Shown piece after piece: positions 1-5,647 of a stretch of DNA of 8,936 bases; position 1 is the stretch's first letter; every line of letters begins with the position of its first letter. A program made the translations under genes and the position numbers. Under the pieces are notes generated by a model. The model saw only the letters and a list, made by a program, of their open reading frames with translations. It was not told where the DNA came from and made no database searches. Source of the DNA: Roseovarius sp. UBA3070 (GTDB lineage Bacteria > Pseudomonadota > Alphaproteobacteria > Rhodobacterales > Rhodobacteraceae); contig DFBW01000274.1 of assembly GCA_002366775.1 (NCBI GenBank), positions 1 through 8,936 of the forward strand. The letters run 5' to 3'.

Positions 1-318
1 TACATCGTCGATAGCCTTGGTTGGGTGCTCTATCGTCTGGGCCGCTATGACGAGGCGATTGGCCATATGGAGCGTGCCGCCGAGCTTGAGCCGGTTGACC
101 CGGTGGTGAATGACCATCTGGGGGACGTTCTGTGGTCCGTTGGTCGGTTTACCGAAGCCGAGTTTCAGTGGAAGCGCGCCCTGTCTTTTGTCAAAGAGGA
201 CGAGCCGAGCCCTGACCTGGACCCTGACCGCATCCGCAGTAAACTGGAGTTGGGTCTTGATACCGTTTTGGCCAACGAGGGGGCACCACCTCTGAGGATT
301 GCGGGCGAAGATGGGTAA
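1..318 (+). CDS. TPR-repeat protein, C-terminal part (5' end outside window)
   Basis: The reading frame is open from base 1 and ends with TAA at 316-318, so this is the last 105 residues of a longer protein. Two tetratricopeptide repeats are visible. The first is around residues 4-32 (GWVLYRLGRYDEAIGHMERA, then AELEPVDP) and the second around 37-65 (DHLGDVLWSVGRFTEAEFQW and following). Both have the usual W/L/G/Y/A/P spacing. TPRs form helical hairpins that bind partner proteins; the partner cannot be told from this piece. The tail after the repeats is acidic and then leads into the ispE start. The GTG at 25 lies inside a repeat and is not the true start. The stop overlaps ispE by 8 bases, which suggests one transcript and translational coupling. 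The repeat assignment is secure; the specific role is unknown. Confidence 0.88.
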   Translation, partial: YIVDSLGWVLYRLGRYDEAIGHMERAAELEPVDPVVNDHLGDVLWSVGRFTEAEFQWKRALSFVKEDEPSPDLDPDRIRSKLELGLDTVLANEGAPPLRIAGEDG

Positions 319-1135
319 GGTCTTTGCACCGGCCAAAATCAATCTGACATTGCATGTGACCGGTAAGCGCGCGGACGGATATCATCTGCTGGATTCGCTG
401 GTGATGTTTGCTGATGTAGGGGACACGATCCGTGTTTCACCTGCTGCCAAAACCACGCTGAGTGTGTCCGGGCCGCTGGCGCGCGGCGTGCCTGTGGATG
501 AACGTAACATCATGATCCGTGCCGCTGCGTTGGCCCGCGTTGGGGCAGCGATGCGCCTAACCAAAGTGCTGCCTCATGCCGCTGGTATCGGCGGCGGATC
601 AAGTGACGCAGCAGCCACATTGCGGGCACTATCAGACCTCAGCGGCAGGCCAATCCCAGGCAATGCACACACTCTGGGCGCTGATCTGCCGGTGTGTTTG
701 CTTGGTCAAACTGCGCGGATGCGTGGCGTCGGTGAGAAGGTAGAGGTTCTGCCCGGTATGCCCACGCTGCACGCAGTTCTGGTTAACCCCAACCTGCCGG
801 TGCTCACTGCTGAAGTGTTCAAGCGGCTAAAGCGATCAGACAATGCCCCCATGCCCCAAGAGGTGCCACAAGGCCAGACGGCAGCTGAATTGATCGACTG
901 GTTAAGGGGGATGCGAAATGATCTTGAGGCCCCCGCGATTGAAGCCGAGCCAGTGATAGAACAGGTATTTTCGGCGCTGACAGTTACGCCGGGCTGCATG
1001 CTGACGCGTATGTCGGGATCGGGTGGCACATGTTTCGGGCTGTATTCTGATGCGGAAACGGCGGCGTCAGCAGCCGGGCGGTTGAGCGAACAGAACCCCG
1101 GCTGGTGGGTCGTCGCGGTGCGGCTGAATCCCTGA
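311..1135 (+). CDS. ispE: 4-diphosphocytidyl-2-C-methyl-D-erythritol kinase
   Basis: IspE is a cytoplasmic GHMP-family kinase that phosphorylates the 2-hydroxyl of CDP-methylerythritol with ATP, the fourth step of the MEP isoprenoid pathway. The 274-residue product begins MGKVFAPAKINLTLHV and has the family marks: PAKIN at 7-11 (K9 matches the active-site lysine), GYH at 23-25, the ATP-binding glycine loop GIGGGSSDAA at 92-101, the catalytic aspartate in GADLPV (D125), ND at 203-204, and the third GHMP motif SGSGGTCFGLY at 235-245. Length is slightly short of the usual 280-290. The ATG at 311 is chosen over an in-frame TTG at 299 because the protein then begins just before the conserved PAKIN block. 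A GAGGA at 294-298 lies 12 bases upstream, somewhat far, so coupling to the TPR gene (8-base overlap) may help initiation. The gene is convergent with the polyprenyl synthase, another isoprenoid enzyme. Confidence 0.96.
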   Translation: MGKVFAPAKINLTLHVTGKRADGYHLLDSLVMFADVGDTIRVSPAAKTTLSVSGPLARGVPVDERNIMIRAAALARVGAAMRLTKVLPHAAGIGGGSSDAAATLRALSDLSGRPIPGNAHTLGADLPVCLLGQTARMRGVGEKVEVLPGMPTLHAVLVNPNLPVLTAEVFKRLKRSDNAPMPQEVPQGQTAAELIDWLRGMRNDLEAPAIEAEPVIEQVFSALTVTPGCMLTRMSGSGGTCFGLYSDAETAASAAGRLSEQNPGWWVVAVRLNP

Positions 1136-1168
1136 GCAAATCTTGCTACATGTCCCTGCGGCGCATTT

Positions 1169-2170
1169 TTAGCTGATCCGTGCCACCACATAATCGGCCA
1201 GATCATCCAGCATTTGCCGCACGGGGTGCTCGGGCAATTGCCGGATGGCGGTTTGCGCTTTGGCGCTCCAACCAAGGGCATCTGTGCGTGTTGCGGCCAT
1301 GGCACCGTGACGATCAAGCAGGTCCAGCGCGTGTTCCAGATCACCGTCGCGCTGATCACCCTTTTCAATGGTGCGCTGCCAAAAGGCGCGTTCCTCGGCG
1401 TCAGCGGCGGCCACAGCTTTGATCACTGGCAGTGTCAGTTTGCGTTCACGGAAATCATCACCAACGTTTTTGCCGGTGGCTGTGCTCTGGCCCTGATAAT
1501 CCAGCAGATCATCCACGATCTGAAACGCGATACCCAATGCATCACCGTAATCATACAGGGCCTGAACCTGATCGTCGGGGGCGCCGGCAATCACGCCTCC
1601 CACCTCTGTGGCAGCCGAAAACAGTGCCGCAGTTTTGCCGCGTACCACCTGCAAATAGATGCTTTCATCTGTGGCCAGATCACGCGCGGCGGTCAGTTGC
1701 AGCACTTCGCCTTCGGCAATTGTGGCCGATGCGTTGGACAGGATATCAAGCACCCGCAATGATCCGGTTTCGACCATCAACTGAAACGACCGCGAAAACA
1801 GATAGTCGCCCACCAGAACGCTGGATTTGTTATCCCAAAGCAAGTTCGCGGTGGGGCGCCCACGACGCTGGCCGCTTTCGTCTACGACATCATCATGCAG
1901 CAGGGTCGCGGTATGAATAAACTCAACGCTTGAGGCGAGATGCACATCAAATTCGCCCTCATAGGAACACAGCTCGGCCGCAGCCAAAGTCAGCATCGGG
2001 CGCAAGCGTTTGCCGCCTGCTTCAACCAAATGCGCTGTCACTTCGGGGATACGCGGGGCGTGGCGGGATTTCATCCGATCACGGATCAATGCGTTCACCG
2101 CCGCCATCCGGTCACTCAAGTGGTCTGCCAGCTGTTCATGCGGCTTGGTGGCTACGTCGTCCAATCCCAT
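1169..2170 (-). CDS. ispB: Long-chain polyprenyl diphosphate synthase (octa-/decaprenyl type)
   Basis: This trans-prenyltransferase lengthens farnesyl/geranylgeranyl diphosphate with isopentenyl diphosphate, normally to supply the ubiquinone side chain. Visible motifs in the 333-residue product are GGKRLRP at 52-58, the first aspartate-rich motif DDVVD at 93-97, RRGRPT at 102-107, GDYLFSRSF at 121-129, the second aspartate-rich motif FQIVDDLLDY at 216-225, and GKNVGDDFRERKLTLP at 233-248. The residue five places before the first aspartate is alanine (A88), a small residue that in this family permits long chains. Roseobacters make Q-10, so decaprenyl is the likelier product, but chain length cannot be read from sequence. 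Start: the reading frame extends to ATG 2197, but ATG 2170 has a GGGAG four bases upstream and gives the usual N-terminus MGLDDVATKPHEQLA. The gene is divergent from the DUF2007 gene with only 56 bases between. The symbol ispB is by family only. Confidence 0.93.
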   Translation of the reverse strand: MGLDDVATKPHEQLADHLSDRMAAVNALIRDRMKSRHAPRIPEVTAHLVEAGGKRLRPMLTLAAAELCSYEGEFDVHLASSVEFIHTATLLHDDVVDESGQRRGRPTANLLWDNKSSVLVGDYLFSRSFQLMVETGSLRVLDILSNASATIAEGEVLQLTAARDLATDESIYLQVVRGKTAALFSAATEVGGVIAGAPDDQVQALYDYGDALGIAFQIVDDLLDYQGQSTATGKNVGDDFRERKLTLPVIKAVAAADAEERAFWQRTIEKGDQRDGDLEHALDLLDRHGAMAATRTDALGWSAKAQTAIRQLPEHPVRQMLDDLADYVVARIS

Positions 2171-2190
2171 CACACTCCCGTCACACAGGC

Positions 2191-2220
2191 TCGACATTTG
2201 CCGATCTGTGCCCTTATCTC
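2191..2220 (+). promoter_or_regulatory. Possible promoter of the DUF2007-methyltransferase pair
   Basis: TCGACA at 2191-2196 matches five of six bases of the TTGACA -35 consensus, and TATCTC at 2215-2220 (18-base spacer) is a weak -10. A start of transcription seven bases after the -10 would fall at about 2227, on the A of the ATG of the DUF2007 gene, giving a leaderless message. No Shine-Dalgarno sequence is visible before that ATG, which fits. This rests on consensus matching alone. Confidence 0.3.
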
Positions 2221-2226
2221 ATGTTC

Positions 2227-2442
2227 ATGAAACAACTGATGCGCACCAACGACCCGACCCAGATCGCCTTTGCCAAAGCGTTGCTTCAGGGCGAGGGTAT
2301 AGACTGCTTTGAATTGGACGTAAATATGAGCATCCTTGAGGGCTCAATCGGGGTTTTCCCACGCCGGATAATGGTGGCTGAGGGTGATTTTGATGCGGCC
2401 CGCCGGGCCTTGTTAGACAACGGGTTGCCGGTGCATGAGTGA
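2227..2442 (+). CDS. DUF2007 small protein (putative signal-transducing protein)
   Basis: The 71-residue product begins MKQLMRTNDPTQIAFAKALL and continues with GEGIDCF, then MSILEGSIG and PRRIMVAEGD, ending in a helix rich in alanine and arginine. This pattern (start of a helix, a variable Cys/Phe strand, an 'EGSIG' turn, then 'RRIMV') is that of DUF2007, a small alpha/beta ferredoxin-like domain of unknown biochemical role, described in databases as a putative signal-transducing protein. There is no signal peptide or membrane segment. An upstream in-frame ATG at 2221 and a downstream one at 2239 are alternatives; 2227 is preferred by family N-termini. No ribosome binding site is evident, so the message may be leaderless. 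The stop codon overlaps the next gene by 8 bases, so the two are almost certainly co-transcribed. The family call is good; the function is unknown. Confidence 0.82.
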   Translation: MKQLMRTNDPTQIAFAKALLQGEGIDCFELDVNMSILEGSIGVFPRRIMVAEGDFDAARRALLDNGLPVHE

Positions 2443-3202
2443 GACCTGGCCCGAAGATGCGCTGAGCCGGGATGCCTTTCTGGGCGGGCGGCTGACGCTG
2501 GCGCAGCCCAAGGCCGGATACCGTGCGGGGATTGATCCCGTTTTGCTGGCTGCATCTGTGCCCATTCGCGCCGGGCAGAGCCTGCTTGATCTGGGCTGTG
2601 GGGCCGGGGCGGCGATGCTGTGTTGCGCGGCCCGTGTGCCGGGGGTGCAGCTGAGCGGGCTGGAACGGCAAGCCGATTATGCCGGGCTTGCACGGCGCAA
2701 TGCACAGGCCAACGGAATTACCGCCGAGGTGGTGACGGGCGATCTGGTGAACATGCCCGAGGCACTACGCCAGCGCCAGTTTGACCATGTCATCGCAAAT
2801 CCACCATATTTTGACCGTTCAGCCAGCGTTGCAGCCCGCGATTCCGGGCGCGAGATGGCCTTGGGTGAAGAAACGGCGCTGGCCGATTGGGTGAAGGCAG
2901 CGGCCAAACGTGCGGCCTCTAAGGGGTGTGTGACAATAATCCACCGTGCAGACCGGGTGCCAGAACTGCTTGGGGCAATGGCGCAGTATTTGGGCAGCCT
3001 GGAGCTTTTGCCGCTGATCCCAAGACGTGGAAAACCTGCCCGGCTGGCCTTGGTCCGGGGGCGTAAAGGCGGGCGGGCAGAATTTCTTTTGCATGATGGA
3101 TGGTTGCTGCACGAAGGGGCCAGCCATCCCGGCGACCGGGAAAATTACACCAAAGCAACTGCTTGCCTCTTGCGAAACGGGGCCGCGTTACCATTTTGTT
3201 AA
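2435..3202 (+). CDS. TrmN6-like tRNA1(Val) adenine-N6 methyltransferase family
   Basis: This is a class I S-adenosylmethionine-dependent methyltransferase of 255 residues. Motif I LDLGCGAGAA at 51-60 binds the cofactor. The acidic end of the next strand is at GLERQAD (75-81), and TGDLVNMP (101-108) corresponds to the adenine-contacting strand. NPPYF at 122-126 is the (N/D)PPY signature of enzymes that methylate exocyclic amino groups of adenine, cytosine or glutamine. The N-terminal part, with LTLAQPKAGYRAGIDPVLLA, is typical of the YfiC/TrmN6 branch, whose E. coli member makes m6A37 in tRNA1(Val). Substrate specificity here is inferred from family resemblance and could be another RNA or protein. 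ATG 2435 lies inside the end of the DUF2007 gene with an 8-base overlap, indicating translational coupling. The protein ends ALPFC with TAA at 3200-3202. Confidence 0.85.
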   Translation: MSETWPEDALSRDAFLGGRLTLAQPKAGYRAGIDPVLLAASVPIRAGQSLLDLGCGAGAAMLCCAARVPGVQLSGLERQADYAGLARRNAQANGITAEVVTGDLVNMPEALRQRQFDHVIANPPYFDRSASVAARDSGREMALGEETALADWVKAAAKRAASKGCVTIIHRADRVPELLGAMAQYLGSLELLPLIPRRGKPARLALVRGRKGGRAEFLLHDGWLLHEGASHPGDRENYTKATACLLRNGAALPFC

Positions 3203-3210
3203 TATAACGC
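3185..3210 (+). other. Inverted repeat GCGTTA/TAACGC at the methyltransferase stop
   Basis: GCGTTA (3185-3190) and TAACGC (3205-3210) are perfect 6-base arms around a 14-base AT-rich loop that contains the stop codon. There is no following T-run, so it is not a convincing intrinsic terminator. It is the first of several inverted repeats in the 120-base gap before the DUF465 gene. Confidence 0.3.
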
Positions 3211-3310
3211 TGACAAACCGAGTGAAATTCCCAAGCGTTTTTCGCACACGCAGCGTGACAGTTTTGTAAAAATATGGTGCACTCGGAGTGTTGAGTTTGA
3301 AACCCGGAAA

Positions 3311-3315
3311 AGGAG
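3311..3315 (+). promoter_or_regulatory. Ribosome binding site of the DUF465 gene
   Basis: AGGAG at 3311-3315 stands seven bases before ATG 3323. It is a near-ideal Shine-Dalgarno sequence and is the main reason for accepting this short gene and its start. Confidence 0.85.
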
Positions 3316-3322
3316 ATTATCT

Positions 3323-3493
3323 ATGAGCCTAAGTTCGCATGTGGAAGAACTGAAACGGAAACATCAGGATCTCTCAACCAAGGTCGAAGAAGAGCAACGT
3401 GCTCCGGGGTCGTCGGATCTGGTGATTGCAGAACTCAAAAAACAAAAGCTACGGCTTAAAGAAGAAATCGAACGACTTGCTGTCGAGGCCTAG
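3323..3493 (+). CDS. DUF465 (YdcH-like) small coiled-coil protein
   Basis: A 56-residue gene. The product begins MSLSSHVEELKRKHQDLSTK, then has a short break EEEQRAPGSSD, then a second charged helix LVIAELKKQKLRLKEEIERL. This helix-turn-helix hairpin of heptad-like charged residues, with the 'LKKQKLRLKEEI' ending, is characteristic of DUF465/YdcH proteins, which are very small, soluble and of unknown function; SlyX-like proteins are a comparable alternative. The start is fixed by AGGAG seven bases upstream. The 120 bases in front have no clear promoter. The stop TAG at 3491-3493 interlocks with the stop of the convergent LysR gene at the palindrome CTAG (3490-3493), so the two messages overlap at their 3' ends with no room for a terminator between them. 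Confidence 0.85.
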   Translation: MSLSSHVEELKRKHQDLSTKVEEEQRAPGSSDLVIAELKKQKLRLKEEIERLAVEA

Positions 3494-4428
3494 ACCTCTG
3501 ATACATCAAGAATAGTGTGGTTTTGCGTCAGGTCTTCCATCTCGGAGGCTTGACGTAAAATCCATTCCCGAAACGCTTTGATGTTCGGACGATCTTCTAG
3601 GCCTTCCTGACACAAAATACGAAAGCGTGCTTTGGTGCCTAAGGCGATCCGAAATGGTGCCAATAACCGGCAGGTGCTTATGTCGTGTTGCACCAATGTG
3701 TTGCGGCCCAAGGTGACGCCGGCCCCTGACACCGCGGCGTTAATGGCATGATCCGGTTGCGAAAAATGGATGCCGTGCTGTGGTGTGTGATCTATCCCAT
3801 TTGCCCGAAACCATGTGGCCCAATCGGTGGAAAGTGACAGAAAATCAACGGAATCGTCGATGATGAGCGGCGCGTCTTTCAAACTTTCAGGTGTCGGATA
3901 ACGCTCGGCCAGTTCTGGGGTCATCACAGGTGTGATCCATTCATCGTCCAACGGTACCGAATGTAACCCGGTATCAGGCCCAAGACCAAAGCGGATGGCG
4001 ACATCAATTTCATCACGCTCCAGATCGACAATGCGCAGGCTGGCTGAAAACTTGAGTTCAATTTCAGGATGCGCGCGCGCGAAGTCAAACAGCCGGGGTG
4101 CCAGCCATTTTGACGTAAAGGCCGGGCCGGCTGTAACGGTGACTGACCCGCTGTCATTGATCCGCCGCGCCGCGCGCCAGGCCAGGCTCAGTGCCTCAAA
4201 GCCATCTTTGGCACCAGGGGCCAAGACGCGACCTGCCTCCGTCAGCTCAACCGCGCGGTTCAGGCGGCGAAACAGCAGCGTGCCCAAATGTTCTTCAAGC
4301 GATTTGATCTGAAAACTGAGTGCGGCTGGCGTTACATTTAGCTCTGCAGCGGCCATCTGAAATGACATGTGCCGGGCGGCGGCATCAAAGGCGCGCAGGG
4401 CGGTCAACGGGGGCAGGCGATCCGACAT
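3490..4428 (-). CDS. LysR-family transcriptional regulator, GcvA-like
   Basis: The product is 312 residues, the usual length for LysR regulators. The winged helix-turn-helix is at about 5-64: LTALRAFDAAARHMSFQMAA, then ELNVTPAALSFQIKSLEEHL and LFRR. The effector-binding domain follows from about residue 93 (VTVTAGPAFTSKWLAPRLFD) with the conserved DIAIR-like strand written DVAIRFG. The N-terminal MSDRLPPLTALRAF and the 'RAVELTEAG' stretch place it in the GcvA-like group, which contains many regulators of amino-acid and other metabolism; the effector is unknown. It is divergent from a 39-residue small protein at 4540, the usual arrangement for a LysR protein and its target. The start ATG at 4428 has no Shine-Dalgarno sequence; instead a perfect inverted repeat abuts it directly, suggesting a leaderless message and autoregulation. 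Its stop overlaps the stop of the DUF465 gene. Confidence 0.94.
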   Translation of the reverse strand: MSDRLPPLTALRAFDAAARHMSFQMAAAELNVTPAALSFQIKSLEEHLGTLLFRRLNRAVELTEAGRVLAPGAKDGFEALSLAWRAARRINDSGSVTVTAGPAFTSKWLAPRLFDFARAHPEIELKFSASLRIVDLERDEIDVAIRFGLGPDTGLHSVPLDDEWITPVMTPELAERYPTPESLKDAPLIIDDSVDFLSLSTDWATWFRANGIDHTPQHGIHFSQPDHAINAAVSGAGVTLGRNTLVQHDISTCRLLAPFRIALGTKARFRILCQEGLEDRPNIKAFREWILRQASEMEDLTQNHTILDVSEV

Positions 4429-4453
4429 TTCAGTTAAGTATCATTTAACTGAA
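4429..4453. promoter_or_regulatory. Perfect inverted repeat with embedded TTAA-N7-TTAA
   Basis: TTCAGTTAA (4429-4437) and TTAACTGAA (4445-4453) are perfect 9-base arms around the 7-base spacer GTATCAT. The inner part reads TTAA-N7-TTAA, which is the full consensus of the alphaproteobacterial cell-cycle regulator CtrA. It also contains T-N11-A (4435-4447), the loose core of LysR boxes. The site touches the LysR start codon on one side and lies 87 bases before the small-protein ATG on the other. It is either a LysR autoregulatory operator, a CtrA box, or both. The repeat is certain; the binder is inferred. Confidence 0.7.
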
Positions 4454-4470
4454 GGCAAAGAAAGTCTCGT

Positions 4471-4499
4471 TTGTGGTGCGGTAAATGGGGGTTCATATT
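4471..4499 (+). promoter_or_regulatory. Candidate promoter of the 39-residue small protein
   Basis: TTGTGG at 4471-4476 and CATATT at 4494-4499, separated by 17 bases, fit a sigma-70 type promoter (3/6 and 4/6 matches). Transcription would begin near 4506, leaving about 34 bases of leader that includes the ribosome binding site. The inverted repeat at 4429-4453 lies just upstream of the -35, a position where a LysR-type activator often binds. Confidence 0.4.
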
Positions 4500-4527
4500 A
4501 ATCTCAGTCAAGGAATGCTGATATGAA

Positions 4528-4533
4528 AAGGAG
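4528..4533 (+). promoter_or_regulatory. Ribosome binding site of the small protein
   Basis: AAGGAG at 4528-4533 is six bases before ATG 4540. This strong, well-placed site is a main argument that the short frame is translated. Confidence 0.8.
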
Positions 4534-4539
4534 CCAGCC

Positions 4540-4659
4540 ATGATTGAAGCACCGACAAGCGAGCGCACCCGAATTGCCATTCGTGCCGCCCATCAGGCGC
4601 GTGGTGATGCTTTGTCAGCTATTTTCCGTTGGTTCAGGAAACCGAATTCTTCCGAGTGA
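4540..4659 (+). CDS. 39-residue basic small protein, unknown function
   Basis: The product begins MIEAPTSERTRIAIRAAHQA, continues RGDALSAIFRWFRK and ends PNSSE. It has six arginines and one lysine, and the middle part could form an amphipathic helix ending in an aromatic patch (IFRWF). No signal peptide or true membrane segment is visible. Evidence that it is real: an AAGGAG ribosome binding site at ideal spacing, a plausible promoter upstream, and a strong stem-loop terminator beginning 27 bases after the stop, so it forms a complete one-gene transcription unit. It is divergent from the LysR gene and is its most likely target. I do not recognise the family with certainty; short arginine-rich DUF1127-type proteins of alphaproteobacteria are a loose comparison, but the DUF1127 signature is not seen. 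An alternative is that the unit acts as a small RNA. Confidence 0.65.
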   Translation: MIEAPTSERTRIAIRAAHQARGDALSAIFRWFRKPNSSE

Positions 4660-4686
4660 TCGTTGCAAGCGTTGTTCGGAAATAGG

Positions 4687-4720
4687 AAAGGGCCGGTTAT
4701 TGCGACCGGCCCTTTTTATT
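4687..4720. terminator. Intrinsic terminator between the small protein and phbB, probably bidirectional
   Basis: The arms AAAGGGCCGGT (4687-4697) and ACCGGCCCTTT (4705-4715) are a perfect 11-base match around a 7-base loop. On the plus strand the stem is followed by TTTTTATT (4713-4720), a good terminator for the small-protein unit. On the minus strand it lies 20 bases after the phbB stop and is followed by a weaker U-rich tail (CCCTTTCCTATTT), so it can also end the phbB message. Confidence 0.92.
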
Positions 4721-4734
4721 GTAGATTGTTCAAT

Positions 4735-5457
4735 TCAGACGAAGAATTGCCCACCATTCGCCGAAATGGTCGAGCCGTTGATGAACTGCGAATCATCCGA
4801 TGCCAGGAACGTTACGCAATGGGCGATTTCCTCGGGCTTACCCAGTCGGCCAGCAGGAATTTGGGCAATTATCGACTCGCGCACTTTTTCAGGTACCGCC
4901 ATAACCATTTCTGTGGCGATGTAGCCGGGACAGATTGCGTTGGCGGTGATGCCTGCGCGCGCGCCTTCCTGGGCCAGTGATTTCACAATGCCCAGATCAC
5001 CCGCTTTGGTTGCGGCATAGTTCACCTGTGCGAACTGGCCTTTTTGGCCGTTGATTGAGCTGATCACGATGACACGGCCAAACTTGCGTTCCCGCATGCC
5101 GGGCCAGATTGGGTGTACAGTGTTGAACACGCCGGTCAGATTGGTGTCGACCACTTGATGCCACTGTTCTGGCGTCATTTTGTGAAATGGCGCGTCGCGG
5201 GTGATGCCTGCGTTGGCAACAGCGATATCAATTGGGCCAATTTCGGCTTCAACCTTGGCGATACCTGCGGTGGATTCATCGTAGTCGGCGACGTTCCATT
5301 TGTAGGTCTTGATGCCAGTTTCCGCTGTAAAGGCAGCGGCGGCTTCGTCATTGCCAGCGTAAGTGGCGGCGACGTTGTGGCCTTCGGCTTTCAAGGCTTT
5401 TGAGATGGCTGCGCCGATGCCGCGCGATCCGCCTGTGACGAGTGCTGTTCGTGCCAT
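4735..5457 (-). CDS. phbB: Acetoacetyl-CoA reductase (NADPH-dependent)
   Basis: This short-chain dehydrogenase reduces acetoacetyl-CoA to (R)-3-hydroxybutyryl-CoA, the second step of polyhydroxybutyrate synthesis. The 240-residue product has the nucleotide-binding TGGSRGIG at 8-15, NAG at 82-84, N106 in DTNLTGVFN, catalytic S134 in VISSINGQKGQFAQ, and Y147/K151 in NYAATK. The 'INGQKGQFAQVNYAATKAG' stretch is distinctive of PhbB/PhaB rather than FabG. The family's usual length is about 240. ATG 5457 is chosen because GGAGG at 5463-5467 lies five bases upstream; the in-frame TTG 5469 falls within that region. phbA is upstream on the same strand but a terminator at 5598-5621 stands between them, so phbB probably has its own promoter. 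The symbol phaB is equally used. Confidence 0.96.
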   Translation of the reverse strand: MARTALVTGGSRGIGAAISKALKAEGHNVAATYAGNDEAAAAFTAETGIKTYKWNVADYDESTAGIAKVEAEIGPIDIAVANAGITRDAPFHKMTPEQWHQVVDTNLTGVFNTVHPIWPGMRERKFGRVIVISSINGQKGQFAQVNYAATKAGDLGIVKSLAQEGARAGITANAICPGYIATEMVMAVPEKVRESIIAQIPAGRLGKPEEIAHCVTFLASDDSQFINGSTISANGGQFFV

Positions 5458-5515
5458 GGGGTCCTCCAATGTGGTTAATCAGGTTGGTAACTCTATTACT
5501 CTTTGATGGCAGGGT

Positions 5516-5532
5516 GCGCAACATTGTTGCGC
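5516..5532. promoter_or_regulatory. Inverted repeat upstream of phbB, possible operator
   Basis: GCGCAAC-ATT-GTTGCGC is a perfect 7-base palindrome pair 59 bases before the phbB start. Read on the minus strand, its TTGCGC could be part of a -35 element with TAATAG 17 bases later, so a protein bound here would block or adjust phbB transcription. A phasin/PHB regulator of the PhaR type, which favours TGC-rich palindromes, is one candidate. The repeat is seen; the role is inferred. Confidence 0.5.
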
Positions 5533-5542
5533 CAACAAATTA

Positions 5543-5554
5543 CCGCAGTGCAGC
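5543..5554. promoter_or_regulatory. GC-rich site CCGCAGTGCAGC upstream of phbB
   Basis: CCGCAGTGCAGC matches 10 of 12 bases of CCGCAATGCGGC at 6924-6935, in the same orientation, which stands upstream of phbA. Both are near-palindromes of the form described for PhaR-like repressors (TGC/GCA half-sites). A shared operator for the two PHB genes is the natural reading, not proven. Confidence 0.45.
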
Positions 5555-5589
5555 CATTAGTTGCGATTTCTTGCTGATGCGGCCTTAAG

Positions 5590-5621
5590 ATAGAAAAAGG
5601 GGCGCCGGTTTGGGCGCCCCT
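5590..5621 (-). terminator. Intrinsic terminator downstream of phbA
   Basis: On the plus strand AGGGGCGCC (5598-5606) pairs with GGCGCCCCT (5613-5621) around a 6-base loop. Read on the minus strand, the stem is followed by TTTTTCTATCTT, a good U-tract, 26 bases after the phbA stop. It should end most phbA transcription before phbB. Confidence 0.9.
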
Positions 5622-5647
5622 AATGATCAATGCGATTCGCATGAGGC

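Noticed and set aside
1134..1146. AGCAA-ATC-TTGCT hairpin after ispE as a terminator
   Set aside because: The stem is only 5 bp with no adjoining T-run; too weak for an intrinsic terminator.
706..1368. 220-codon minus-strand open frame across ispE and the polyprenyl synthase end
   Set aside because: It is antisense to strongly supported ispE, has low-complexity Pro/Cys/Arg composition and no recognisable domain.
1214..1762. 182-codon plus-strand open frame inside the polyprenyl synthase gene
   Set aside because: It is the reverse shadow of a gene with all its catalytic motifs; Cys/His/Gln-rich composition without family features.
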